The position numbers and the translations under genes were made by a program. From UBA7672 sp965279205 (GTDB taxonomy: Bacteria; Pseudomonadota; Alphaproteobacteria; Caulobacterales; Hyphomonadaceae): DNA of 64,000 bases. The stretch's first letter is position 1, and every line of letters begins with the position of its first letter. The stretch is from positions 3,038,001 to 3,102,000 of the forward strand of contig OZ257144.1 in the NCBI GenBank assembly GCA_965279205.1, read 5' to 3'. Under the pieces are notes generated by a model, which saw only the letters and a list, made by a program, of their open reading frames with translations, was not told the DNA's origin and made no database searches. Shown piece after piece: positions 34,881 through 44,807 of the stretch.

Positions 34881-36065
34881 ATGACCCTTCCCAACGCCGT
34901 TCCGGACCCCTCCATTCCGGAAAGAAGGCTCGACCTCGACTGGCTGCGCATCGCCGCTTTCGGACTGCTGATCTTCTATCATGTCGGCATGTTCTATGTG
35001 ACGTGGGGCTTCCATGTGAAGTCGAGCCAAGCCAGCCCGGCCCCGGAGCCTTTCATGCTCCTGCTCAACCCCTGGCGGCTGACGCTCCTGTTCATCATCT
35101 CCGGCTGCGCCACCCGGTTCATGCTGGACAAGATGAAGACCGGAGCTTTCCTCGGCTCGCGGACGATGCGGTTGATGGTTCCGCTGGTGTTCTGCGTGTT
35201 CGTGATTGTGCCGCCGCAGACCTATTTCGAGATCGTCGAGAAGCTGGGCTTCACGGGTTCGTTCGGCGAGTTCTACGGCAAGTATGTGACGGCCAGCGGC
35301 GGGTGGGGGATCATCACGCCGACCTACAACCATCTCTGGTTTGTCCTTTACCTGTTCATCTACACCCTGCTGATCGCAGGCATCGGACCGCTGCTGAAAC
35401 GGATGCCACGCCAGCTGGCCAGCCTTGCAACCGGGCTGCCGGTCATCGTGATCCCTTTCCTGTTCCTGTTCGCGACCCGCGCCTTCCTGGAGCCGATGTT
35501 CGAGGAGACACACGCGCTAGTCGACGACTGGTATGGCCACGCCCTGAATTTCTCGGCGTTCGTATTCGGTTATGTGATCGCCAAGCATGAAGCCTTCTTC
35601 GAATTCTGCCAGCGCATCCGCTGGCCAATGCTGGTCACGGCGCTCGTAGCGTGGGCGACGCTGGTCACGGTTCGCTATGGCGGCTTCGTGACGATCGAGC
35701 CGCAGGGCGCCGTCGCCACGCTGGTTGGGCCGGCGCTGCGCGAGATGCAGGCCTGGACGATGATCCTCGCGCTATTCGGGTTCGCACGGAAACACCTGCG
35801 CCACGACAGTGCCGCGCGGCGGTATCTGACCGATGCGATCTTCCCCTTCTACATCATCCACCAGACCACCATCGTGGTGGCGGGGCACTATCTCAACCAG
35901 GTCGGCCTGCCCGTCTGGATCGAAGCGCCGCTGCTGATCGCGACCACAGCGGCAAGCTGCTGGATTGGCTATGAGATTGCGCGGCGCATCGGCTTCCCGC
36001 GCCCGCTGTTCGGCCTGAAGCTGGAACGGCGCCAGCTCAAGACCACTGCCGCGCAAACCGCGTGA
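34881..36065 (+). CDS. Acyltransferase 3 family membrane protein
   Basis: The 394-residue integral membrane protein has about ten hydrophobic segments. The start RRLDLDWLRIAAFGLLIFYHVGMF carries the Arg and His typical of acyltransferase 3 (OpgC/OafA-like) enzymes, which O-acylate surface carbohydrates. CAGGAGAACGCC precedes the ATG. The gene is divergent from the LytTR regulator. The acceptor is unknown. Confidence 0.88.
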   Translation: MTLPNAVPDPSIPERRLDLDWLRIAAFGLLIFYHVGMFYVTWGFHVKSSQASPAPEPFMLLLNPWRLTLLFIISGCATRFMLDKMKTGAFLGSRTMRLMVPLVFCVFVIVPPQTYFEIVEKLGFTGSFGEFYGKYVTASGGWGIITPTYNHLWFVLYLFIYTLLIAGIGPLLKRMPRQLASLATGLPVIVIPFLFLFATRAFLEPMFEETHALVDDWYGHALNFSAFVFGYVIAKHEAFFEFCQRIRWPMLVTALVAWATLVTVRYGGFVTIEPQGAVATLVGPALREMQAWTMILALFGFARKHLRHDSAARRYLTDAIFPFYIIHQTTIVVAGHYLNQVGLPVWIEAPLLIATTAASCWIGYEIARRIGFPRPLFGLKLERRQLKTTAAQTA

Positions 36066-36102
36066 CTAGCCTCGCGCCGGAACGATGCTAGTCTTCCCGA
36101 AA

Positions 36103-36128
36103 GCTCCCGCACACAAAGATGCGGGAGC
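36103..36128 (+). promoter_or_regulatory. Hairpin before the exported GST-like gene
   Basis: A perfect 9-base stem, GCTCCCGCA at 36103-36111 and TGCGGGAGC at 36120-36128, has an 8-base loop. It is followed directly by the ribosome-binding site AAGGGGAG and not by a U-tract. It could be a terminator remnant of the acyltransferase gene or a 5' leader hairpin that affects translation of the next gene. Confidence 0.4.
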
Positions 36129-36142
36129 AAGGGGAGAGGCGT

Positions 36143-36895
36143 ATGAGGATCATCGGCACACTCATCATGGCGTTCGCGCTGGCCATGGGGTCACAGGCCT
36201 GCACCACCGCGCTGCCAGCAACGAACGTACAAGCCGCAACGCCGAAGATCGTCATCTATCACGCCGAAGGCCGCCGCTCCGAGCGCGTGGTCTGGCTGTG
36301 CGAGGAGCTTGGCCTTCCCTACGAGCTGAAATACCGGCGCGGCGATGTCGCCGGCTCCTTCGCCGACATTCGAGCGGTGAACCCGGGCATGGCTGTTGCG
36401 CCTACAGTTTTCTATAATGGCGAGCTGCTGATGGAATCCGAAGCCATCCTCGAGCTGATCCTTGCCCGTAATGGCGGCGGGCGTCTTGTTCCGTCGATCA
36501 CGTCTCCCGACTACCCGACCCATCTCCGCTTCATGGCCTACGCCGAAGGCACGCTGGCCTCCGATGTCATCGCCGACTATCGCGTCGCCCGCGCCACTGA
36601 TGGGAAAGCGCCGCGCGGCGAAAAAGAAACCGACGGCCAGCGCGCCATGCGCTTCGCCGACGACCATCTGGCGAAACATCCGTGGTTCGGCGGATCGGAA
36701 TTTACCGCCGCCGACATCATGATGGTCTTTCCGATCAGCTATGCGATCCGCATGAACGTAGCTGACCCGGCGAAGTATCAGCACATCGCCGAGTGGCAGA
36801 AGAAAGTGGAAGATCGCCCGGCGTTCAAACGCATGCTCGCCATTGCCCGCCCCGATGGCCGCGTAGCGCCGCCGCCGTCTCTGACGCTGCCCTAA
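36143..36895 (+). CDS. Glutathione S-transferase-like protein with export signal
   Basis: In the 250-residue protein residues 33-250 are a GST fold: KIVIYHAEGRRSERVVWLCEELG (thioredoxin-like domain) and a C-terminal helical domain with HPWFGGSEFTAADIMMVFP. The first 32 residues form a signal-like hydrophobic leader with a possible lipobox (GSQACTT), so the protein would be exported or lipid-anchored, which is unusual for this cytoplasmic family. ATG 36143 has AAGGGGAGAGGCGT in front, which supports including the leader. The substrate is unknown. Confidence 0.8.
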   Translation: MRIIGTLIMAFALAMGSQACTTALPATNVQAATPKIVIYHAEGRRSERVVWLCEELGLPYELKYRRGDVAGSFADIRAVNPGMAVAPTVFYNGELLMESEAILELILARNGGGRLVPSITSPDYPTHLRFMAYAEGTLASDVIADYRVARATDGKAPRGEKETDGQRAMRFADDHLAKHPWFGGSEFTAADIMMVFPISYAIRMNVADPAKYQHIAEWQKKVEDRPAFKRMLAIARPDGRVAPPPSLTLP

Positions 36896-36963
36896 ATCTC
36901 CTTCGCGACTGAACCAAACGGCCCAATCCTGGCACCTTTGATATGAAAGGGTGCTCCAGAACC

Positions 36964-37527
36964 ATGCTCGACCCCACGGAGCGCCTGTTCGATGAGTATC
37001 TGGCCGCCAGTGCGCGGGCAGGCAGCCGGACCGCGCTCGGCCAGCTGGCCGAGCGGATGCAGCCCCGGCTACTGCGCCACGCACGGCGCTTAACCGGCGA
37101 CAGCGAGGCGGCGCGAGATGTGGTGCAGGAGGCGTGGATTGAAATCGTGCGCGGCATCTACCGGCTCGACGACACCGCCGCATTTCCCGCTTGGGCGTTC
37201 CGCATCGTCTCTCGCCGTTGTGCGCGATGGGTTCGCAAGGTGCAGCAGTATCGCCGCATCGACACGGCTTATGCCGACGAGCCTGCCGAAATCTCGACGC
37301 CGGACGGCGGGGAGCGCGCTACTGACGCTGCCCGCCTCGCGCGCGCCATCACAGATCTCCCACCGGATCAAAGGGCCGCGATCGGCCTGTTCTATCTTGA
37401 AGATATGGGAGTGGCGGAGATCGCCGTCGCGCTCGACGTCCCGGTCGGTACGATCAAGACCCGCCTGATGCATGCGCGCGAAAAGCTTCGCCGCAGCCTG
37501 AGCCTTAAGGAGACTGGCAATGAGTGA
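36964..37527 (+). CDS. ECF-type sigma factor
   Basis: The roughly 187-residue RNA polymerase sigma factor has region 2 (LLRHARRLTGDSEAARDVVQEAW) and region 4 (LPPDQRAAIGLFYLEDMGVAEIAVALDVPVGTIKTRLMHAREKL). Length and domain order are normal for the ECF group. ATG 36943 is an alternative start. It overlaps by eight bases the gene for a DUF6768 membrane protein, which likely modulates it as an anti-sigma factor. Confidence 0.9.
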   Translation: MLDPTERLFDEYLAASARAGSRTALGQLAERMQPRLLRHARRLTGDSEAARDVVQEAWIEIVRGIYRLDDTAAFPAWAFRIVSRRCARWVRKVQQYRRIDTAYADEPAEISTPDGGERATDAARLARAITDLPPDQRAAIGLFYLEDMGVAEIAVALDVPVGTIKTRLMHAREKLRRSLSLKETGNE

Positions 37528-37894
37528 CCTCGACAGGATGATTGAAACGACGCTGAACGAGGAGGACCGCACCTTCCTTGCGCAGCTTGTGCGCGAACCT
37601 GGTTATTTCCGTCAGGTAGGCGGATTGCTCTCCGGTCCGCTGGGATGGATCAACCTTCTCCTGATGGTCGTACAGGCTGCGCTGTTCTTCGGGGGAGCAT
37701 GGTGTGCCTGGGAGTTCTTCCAGGTGAGCGATCCGGTCTTGGCCCTGCGCTGGGGACTGTCCGCGGCCGTCCTGCTGATCGTTGCCACGATGCTGAAGCT
37801 CGCCACACTCTGGCCCACACTTCAGGCCAACCGCGTCCTGCGCGAGATCAAGCGGCTGGAACTTCAGGTGGCTCGCCAGCTCGGCAGAAAATAA
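37520..37894 (+). CDS. DUF6768-family membrane protein, possible anti-sigma factor
   Basis: The 124-residue protein has a soluble N-terminus of about 40 residues (MSDLDRMIETTLNEEDRTFL) and two transmembrane helices (about 42-65 and 78-100), followed by a basic helical tail. It matches the DUF6768 family found next to ECF sigma factors in Caulobacterales. Start and upstream stop overlap, so it is co-translated with the sigma factor. The anti-sigma role is inferred from context. Confidence 0.8.
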   Translation: MSDLDRMIETTLNEEDRTFLAQLVREPGYFRQVGGLLSGPLGWINLLLMVVQAALFFGGAWCAWEFFQVSDPVLALRWGLSAAVLLIVATMLKLATLWPTLQANRVLREIKRLELQVARQLGRK

Positions 37895-37969
37895 AGGGGC
37901 GGGTCGTCAGAGCGGCCCCGACGGCCGCGTCGACCCATCGCTATCGCGAAGCTGCCGTGACGCCTGATC

Positions 37970-38629
37970 CTAAAGCGGCGGGCAATCCGGGTCGCGGTCC
38001 TGATAGCCGATGCACCGCACGGCCCCGGGATCGCGCAGCCACCCGCTGGCGCTCTTGTCGGACTTCACCTGCACCCACAGCCCATCGGACCCATCGGTGG
38101 GCCCCGGCGACTTGTCCCAGTCGATCACCTCGCCCGGATCGCCGGGAATCTGCTCGCCCATGTCGCACCACGACTTGAGCTGCCCATTGTCCCACACCCC
38201 GGAGCAGCCCTCACCCTCATAGCTGAGCATATAGACGACATCGCCTACCTTGAAGTTTTCGCCGCCGATGCGCACCACGCCCCTCAGCGGGGCGAGGCGA
38301 TCCTGCGTCGTCAGCGTGTCCATCCACTCCCCGGCGGCCACCTGCCCAATCACTTTCGGCGAGGCGCCCGGCGCGTCGTAGAGGTCGAGCGCGTCGGTCG
38401 CCTGCATCCGCCCGAAATAGCACCCCTCGCCCGGGCAAGCGTCCTTCTGGACATACATGCCATTGACCATGGGTGGTTCTTCAGCGCCGACCGGCGGTGG
38501 TGCAACGACTACGGATGGCGCCGGCTCGGCAGCGGCAGCAACAGCATCCGGTTGCTTCGAAGCCGTGCCCTTACCGCACGCACCGATGACCGCCAACGCC
38601 ATCACAGCCAGGCAGATTCGAAGAAACAT
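37970..38629 (-). CDS. SH3-like lipoprotein of unknown function
   Basis: The 219-residue protein has a signal peptide with lipobox VIGAC and an Ala/Pro-rich linker. A mature domain contains paired cysteines (DACPGEGCYFG, GCSGVWDNGQLKSWCD) and SH3-like strands (ALDLYDAPGASPKVIGQV, GLWVQVKSDKSASGWL). AGGAG lies nine bases before ATG 38629. Bacterial SH3 domains often bind cell-wall peptides. The start is followed upstream by the gene-poor stretch 38630-39463. Confidence 0.75.
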   Translation of the reverse strand: MFLRICLAVMALAVIGACGKGTASKQPDAVAAAAEPAPSVVVAPPPVGAEEPPMVNGMYVQKDACPGEGCYFGRMQATDALDLYDAPGASPKVIGQVAAGEWMDTLTTQDRLAPLRGVVRIGGENFKVGDVVYMLSYEGEGCSGVWDNGQLKSWCDMGEQIPGDPGEVIDWDKSPGPTDGSDGLWVQVKSDKSASGWLRDPGAVRCIGYQDRDPDCPPL

Positions 38630-38710
38630 CACACAGCTCTCCTGAAAACGATCCATCTCCGCTCAGCAAAATCCAGACACACTGCTCGGGATCAAGTCAA
38701 TGAAGGCGCG

Positions 38711-38737
38711 TCACCCTCGGCTCAAGGCCGAGGATGA
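38711..38737. repeat. Short palindromic repeat
   Basis: TCACCCTCGGC, a short loop, and GCCGAGGATGA form a near-perfect 11-base hairpin. It belongs to the same family as the larger element at 39344-39437 (shared ends TCAxCCTCGG...CCGAGGATGA), so these look like dispersed REP-like units. Confidence 0.55.
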
Positions 38738-38749
38738 CACCGTGGGTGT

Positions 38750-39330
38750 AGGACAGAACTGGCGCAAAACGGCAGATGGCCAGAAATCTTCAGGCCTGAA
38801 TCCAGACCACTAGCGCCAGAAACTGTAGGACAGAGCCAGCTAGATTCAGCCGGGGTCCGGGCGCGCTTACACTGCGCCCATCGCCTCCGCAGGGAGGGCA
38901 GCCGATCACTGTTCAACGGCGCGGGGGCGATGCGACCGAGCGTATAAGTCCCGGGGAACGCTGCATCGGGCAGCCAAGGCCGGGAGTCGTTTCTGGGTCT
39001 GGTCTCGCAAGAGGCCGGATGACAGCTCAGGGGACCGGATGCGGACACATCCGGCCCGAAACGCCGTCAGCGACCATGTCAGGGGCGTGAAGAGCGCCCT
39101 GCTCTGGGCCGGCGCATAACGGTCGCGGGGACGCGGGAGGTCGCGTTCTTTTTCTACTGCCGGCAACGTCGAGCAATCGGCGAAGCCCAAACCACGCGGG
39201 GCATCCCGCGTCCCCGGCCCTCCAAAGGGCCAGAGCTGCAGCGAGCCTCCATGCCGACTTGGCAGTGGAGCGCGGAGCATTTCCTCGGAAATGCGACCCG
39301 GCAAGAATGCGATGTTTGAAATGGAGAGCG
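38750..39330. other. Gene-poor, hairpin-rich stretch, candidate structured RNA
   Basis: Within the 834-base gap 38630-39463 I see no convincing gene. Several strong local stems occur: CCGGATG/CATCCGG near 39025-39055, CGCGGGG/CCCGCG near 39195-39215, and GGCCCT/AGGGCC near 39220-39235. On the minus strand 38906-39340 is open for 144 residues, rich in Arg/Pro/Leu, without signal, domain or good start site. The density of stems and the absence of a gene make a non-coding RNA or a decayed repeat more likely than a protein. Confidence 0.35.
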
Positions 39331-39343
39331 CCCCTCTCAACGA

Positions 39344-39437
39344 GTCATCCTCGGGTTTGACCCGAGGATCTTTCTTCAGCAGCTCAAAAGGGACTCGCGG
39401 ATCGAAAGAAGGATCCTCGGGTCAAACCCGAGGATGA
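39344..39437. repeat. Large nested inverted repeat downstream of prfC
   Basis: Two 34-base arms (39344-39377 and 39404-39437) are complementary with about two mismatches, and each arm is itself a palindrome around CTCGGGTTTGACCCGAG. The element lies 27 bases beyond the prfC stop, so it could end that transcript. It shares its core with the small hairpin at 38711-38737. Confidence 0.75.
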
Positions 39438-39463
39438 CGGCGGTGAGCGGGAGGGCCGAAGCT

Positions 39464-41062
<1,599 letters not shown>

Positions 41063-41121
41063 GGGCGGGCGCTTAACTCAATTGCTGCCGGGAAGGAAGG
41101 CGTACGCCTCACCAGCTCGTT

Positions 41122-41457
41122 TTAACTGGCATCCCGCACCTTTTCCGTCAGGAAATGCCGCCCCTCGCGGTCCTCGATCTCGATCACCCAGAGGTCGCGG
41201 TCGGCCTTCAGGCGCTTGGCCACCAGCTCGTCCACGCCGGCCTCATCGCCGGGCGCCAGGCGCTCGAACTCGGTCGGGCCGCCCGGATTGAACGCCGGGG
41301 CGTAAAGGCTGGCCTCGCCCCTGGCGCGGGTGACTTTCACCAGCACATCGCCTCGGTCCTCGTCTCCGCGATGGACAATGGTCGCGAACGCCCCGGCCAC
41401 GTTGGCGCGGCGCAGGAGGGCTGAAACCCATAGATGAGCAGGAATCTCTCTCGGCAT
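41122..41457 (-). CDS. DUF1491-family protein
   Basis: This 111-residue protein begins LWVSALLRRANVAGAFA and ends DRDLWVIEIEDREGRHFL, the hallmarks of the DUF1491 family of alphaproteobacteria. It is soluble, with an alternating beta-strand pattern. The function is unknown. The gene lies 59 bases upstream of prfC on the same strand, so the two may be co-transcribed. Confidence 0.85.
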   Translation of the reverse strand: MPREIPAHLWVSALLRRANVAGAFATIVHRGDEDRGDVLVKVTRARGEASLYAPAFNPGGPTEFERLAPGDEAGVDELVAKRLKADRDLWVIEIEDREGRHFLTEKVRDAS

Positions 41458-41559
41458 GCCGGGGACTTATCATGAATTCGGGCCGCGCCGCCCGTATTGC
41501 CGGGATTTGGCCGGACAGCCGTAAACCCATCCTAAATCGGCCCGACCTAGGCTGCGACC

Positions 41560-42465
41560 ATGCCGGGACGCGTCTTTACCCTTCTTGCGATCGCCGTGAT
41601 CGCCGCGCCTGCCTCGGCGGATCCGGCGGCCGTGCAGCGCACCTATCTGGAGCGCGCCGCGATCAGCGCCGCCGACCAGTCTTGCGACCTCTTCTCCGAG
41701 GGCGAACGGCTAGCCCTGAAATCCGGACTCTATCAGTCCGAGGGCGAATTGCTGCGCGCCAACGAAGACCCACGCAAGATCGCCCGGCTCACTCGCGAAG
41801 TCAGCCTCCACGCCAAGTCGCTCGGCTGCGCCCATCCCGATGTTGTGTCGGTCGCCGCAACTGTCCGCGCCAGCTATCGCCAGTTCGCCAAGACAGCCTT
41901 CCTCGAATACCCCGCCGCCCACTCGACCTGGGGCGCCTCCCGCTCGGAGCACGACGCCTGGGCCGTGATGCAGACAGACAAGACGACCGGCATTGTCTTT
42001 GGTCTGCGGCGCGATCCGAAAAATCCGGAAGCCGTGAATCTCGCGATCTCGATGCCCGCGAAAGGCAACTCTCCGTCTTCGGTTCAGCTACTGCTCCGCG
42101 ATCCCGCCAAGATGCCGGAACCGTGGTTCGGCTCCCTGCTGGGCAAGACAGCGACGCTGACGGCGGCACCGAAATCGATTTCTTTCGTTGAATGGGCAGG
42201 CAAGGTGCGCGACGCCGAGGACGCCGTGGGCGACGACATCTGGGTCTACTCCTTCGGCCCGGCGGCGATCACGCGGCTGGAACAACTTGATCCACGTGAA
42301 GCGGTGCAGTTCGACCTGATCCCTTCGCAGCTCGCAAAAGATCAGACGGTGAAACGGGTGACGTTCGAGGTTGGCGATGTCCGCGCCGCACATGCCTTCG
42401 CTTTGATCCCGAAACCGGAATACGCAGCGACGCCCGAAGCTGGTGCGCCGCCTGTTGCGCACTAG
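41560..42465 (+). CDS. Secreted protein of unknown function
   Basis: The 301-residue protein has a clear signal peptide (cleavage after PASA). The mature part starts with a helical region containing one early Cys (DQSCDLF) and a second (LGCAHPDV), and continues as a mixed alpha/beta domain. I see no known motif. The start ATG has no strong ribosome-binding site, but the signal peptide begins there. Confidence 0.75.
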   Translation: MPGRVFTLLAIAVIAAPASADPAAVQRTYLERAAISAADQSCDLFSEGERLALKSGLYQSEGELLRANEDPRKIARLTREVSLHAKSLGCAHPDVVSVAATVRASYRQFAKTAFLEYPAAHSTWGASRSEHDAWAVMQTDKTTGIVFGLRRDPKNPEAVNLAISMPAKGNSPSSVQLLLRDPAKMPEPWFGSLLGKTATLTAAPKSISFVEWAGKVRDAEDAVGDDIWVYSFGPAAITRLEQLDPREAVQFDLIPSQLAKDQTVKRVTFEVGDVRAAHAFALIPKPEYAATPEAGAPPVAH

Positions 42466-42521
42466 GCTGATTGCTCCCGCGATAGGGCTGGCCTAGAGTC
42501 CGGCAAAAGTTGGGAGTTTCC

Positions 42522-43118
42522 ATGCTTCGTCTGCATCACGCGCCGCGTTCGCGCTCGTCCCGGATTCTCTGGTTGCTGGAGGAAGTCGGCGCCGATTGCG
42601 AGATCGTCTACACCAACATCACGCGGCAGGATGGGTCGGGCGACGAGGATCCAGCCAACCCCCATCCCGACAAGAAGGTTCCGGCCCTCGTCCACAACGG
42701 ATCGCTGATCACGGAATCCTCCGCAATCGTCCTTTATCTCACTGACCTGTTCCCGGACGCCAATATCGGGCCGAAGCCTGGCGATCCGAAGCGCGGCGAA
42801 TATCTTGCTTGGCTGTTCTACTATTCCGGCGTGATCGAACCCGTGGTGACGTTCGAGTTCGCCGGGCTTGGCGAGAACCCGGCTCTGATGCGCACCTTCC
42901 GCGGCCGCGCAGAAACCGACCGCCGCATCATGGAAGCGCTGAAGCACAGCCCCTACCTGCTCGGCGACAAGTTCACCGGTATTGACATTCTTATCGCCAG
43001 CATGGGCCAGTGGGCGCGCCAGATGCTGCCCACCGGCAAGCTGATGGATGACTATCTCGCCCGTTGCGCCGCGCGTCCGGCGCTCAAGGCCTCGTTCGCC
43101 AAGGACTCGCCGCACTGA
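42522..43118 (+). CDS. Glutathione S-transferase
   Basis: This 198-residue cytoplasmic protein has the GST N-terminal thioredoxin fold (RLHHAPRSRSSRILWLLEEVG, KKVPALVHNGSLITESSAIVLYL, with the conserved Glu-Ser that binds glutathione) and a helical C-terminal domain (LLGDKFTGIDILIAS). GGGAGTTTCC precedes ATG 42522. Its stop overlaps the start of the DUF4169 gene by one base. Confidence 0.9.
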   Translation: MLRLHHAPRSRSSRILWLLEEVGADCEIVYTNITRQDGSGDEDPANPHPDKKVPALVHNGSLITESSAIVLYLTDLFPDANIGPKPGDPKRGEYLAWLFYYSGVIEPVVTFEFAGLGENPALMRTFRGRAETDRRIMEALKHSPYLLGDKFTGIDILIASMGQWARQMLPTGKLMDDYLARCAARPALKASFAKDSPH

Positions 43119-43309
43119 TGGCCGACATCGTCAACCTCAACGATCGTCGCAAGCGCCGCGACCGCGATCAACGCAAGACCGAGGCCGACGCCAAACGCAT
43201 CCTGTTCGGCCGGACCAAAGGCGAGAAACAGAAGCAGGAGAAGGAACGCTCCGCCGATGTCCGCAAGCTGGACGGCGCGAAGCGTGACAAGGACAAGCCG
43301 AAAGACTAG
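43118..43309 (+). CDS. DUF4169-family small basic protein
   Basis: The 63-residue protein is almost entirely charged (Lys/Arg/Asp/Glu) and begins MADIVNLNDRRKRRDR, as in the DUF4169 family. Its start overlaps the glutathione transferase stop (TGATG), so the two are translationally coupled. It is probably helical and partly disordered; the function is unknown. The convergent GFA gene ends four bases away. Confidence 0.85.
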   Translation: MADIVNLNDRRKRRDRDQRKTEADAKRILFGRTKGEKQKQEKERSADVRKLDGAKRDKDKPKD

Positions 43310-43313
43310 GCGC

Positions 43314-43778
43314 TCAATCAGGGAAATGTCCCTGCGCGCGGAACCTTGCGATAAAGGGCGCGTAGTCCGATGGCTGCTTTTCAGCGGTTAAACGCCCCTC
43401 GGGAATGTAGACCCAGGACTGCTTGCTGCGCAGCCAGGTATCACCTACCGGATCGACCCAGCTCGTGTCGTCCAGCGTGCCGACGCGAAGGCTGAGCCAG
43501 GTGTTCGACGCTGTGCCGTTTACGATCCGCGATCCGCATGCGCCGCAATACCAGCCCCAGCGCATATTTCCTGCGTCCGAAGACCACTCGACCTTCGCTG
43601 GCGTTTCCTTCGTGAATACGAGTGAGGCATCGCTGATCGTGGCCGATGTGGCGAACGGTCCGCCACTGATCTTCTGGCAGTTCTTGCAGTGGCAGCTGTA
43701 GAGCGTGATCGGCGCGGCACGCATTTCGTAGCGCAGGGCGCCGCAGGCGCATCCGCCATGCTGTGGAAGTGTAGCCAT
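43314..43778 (-). CDS. GFA (glutathione-dependent formaldehyde-activating) family protein
   Basis: The 154-residue zinc-binding protein has CACGALRY, YSCHCKNCQK and CGACGSRI, the cysteine sets that hold zinc in the GFA/CENP-V family. The family includes S-hydroxymethylglutathione synthases, but most members have no proven activity. The start ATG matches the family's usual N-terminus. Confidence 0.9.
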   Translation of the reverse strand: MATLPQHGGCACGALRYEMRAAPITLYSCHCKNCQKISGGPFATSATISDASLVFTKETPAKVEWSSDAGNMRWGWYCGACGSRIVNGTASNTWLSLRVGTLDDTSWVDPVGDTWLRSKQSWVYIPEGRLTAEKQPSDYAPFIARFRAQGHFPD

Positions 43779-43840
43779 TCCGCCCTCCTGATCCGTGCGC
43801 TGCTTCTACCAGCGGGCGCTGCCAAAATCTGTCAGCAGCC

Positions 43841-44509
43841 TTATCCGACGCTCAACGCCAGTATCCGGCTGATCTCGCGCACCGGCCGCTCGCTCTCGTC
43901 GCGCCAGGTGTTGAAGGCCGCCTGCACTCTGGCGAGGTCCTTCTTGCTGGTGGGCTCCTTCTCCACCACGCCTTCGCGGATCAGGGCCTTGACCACATCT
44001 TGGCTGAGGATGAAGGCGTCCCATCCTTCAAAGCGCAGGAAGTACTGCACCGTCGCGCCGCCGAGTCGCGAGGCATTCTTCTTCAGGTGATCCATCAGGC
44101 CGATCTGGTCGGTGACGGGCCAGCCCGCCAGAAACTTGCCGAATGAGCCGTGCTCTTTGGCAGTGGCGACCACAAACCGGGCATTTTCGATCGTGGCCAT
44201 GATCTTTGCGCCGTTGCGGACGATTTTCGTGTCCTTCAGCAGCCGATCGACGTCATCATCGCCATAGTTCGCGACACGGGTTGGGGAGAACCTGTCAAAC
44301 GACTCTTCGAAACCCGGCCATTTCTTCTCAATGACCTGCCACGAAAAACCGGATGAAAACACCGCCTTGGCCATGCCGGCCAGGAAGCGGTCGTCCTTCT
44401 TCCGGGTGAGGTTGGTGTTGATCTCCCACTCGCCCAGCTTTGTGGCGATGCCTTTGGGGCCGCCATGATGCTTCCCCGCCATCGCCTCGATCCTGTCGAA
44501 CGATTTCAT
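43841..44509 (-). CDS. DNA-3-methyladenine glycosylase I family protein
   Basis: This 222-residue base-excision repair enzyme would remove alkylated adenine from DNA. The helical core includes SGFSWQVIEKKWPGFEESFDRF, resembling the family's W-x-x-IL-x-K...F motif, and LKDTKIVRNGAKIMATIENA. ATG 44509 was chosen because a GGGGG tract lies seven bases upstream; the frame is open further upstream. The C-terminal zinc ligands of E. coli Tag are not evident. Confidence 0.8.
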   Translation of the reverse strand: MKSFDRIEAMAGKHHGGPKGIATKLGEWEINTNLTRKKDDRFLAGMAKAVFSSGFSWQVIEKKWPGFEESFDRFSPTRVANYGDDDVDRLLKDTKIVRNGAKIMATIENARFVVATAKEHGSFGKFLAGWPVTDQIGLMDHLKKNASRLGGATVQYFLRFEGWDAFILSQDVVKALIREGVVEKEPTSKKDLARVQAAFNTWRDESERPVREISRILALSVG

Positions 44510-44547
44510 AACAATTCCCCCTGTAAGCTGGGCCATTGGAGGTTGCC

Positions 44548-44727
44548 ATGATGCGCATCCATCCGATCTCGACAACAGTGACGCTCCTTATGGCGGCAAT
44601 CGTCCTTGCCGCGCCGATCGTCGTGAACATCATTCTCGACAAGCCGCGTCAGATCGACGAAGCGCCAGCCTTCCTCGCGCAGCCGGCGCCCGAGCCAACA
44701 CTCATCGCGCATACGCCTGCAGGTTGA
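44548..44727 (+). CDS. Small single-TM protein
   Basis: The 59-residue protein has one transmembrane helix (about 8-30) and a short Pro-rich external tail. GGAGGTTGCC lies directly before ATG 44548, which supports expression. It is divergent from the glycosylase gene with 38 bases between the starts. No family was recognised. Confidence 0.5.
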   Translation: MMRIHPISTTVTLLMAAIVLAAPIVVNIILDKPRQIDEAPAFLAQPAPEPTLIAHTPAG

Positions 44728-44807
44728 CGCAACGCGTCCCGCCACGTCAGGCTAGCTAGGCTGCTCTGGCAGGCCTAGGCTTTCTCGCGACATGCGAGGG
44801 AACGCTG

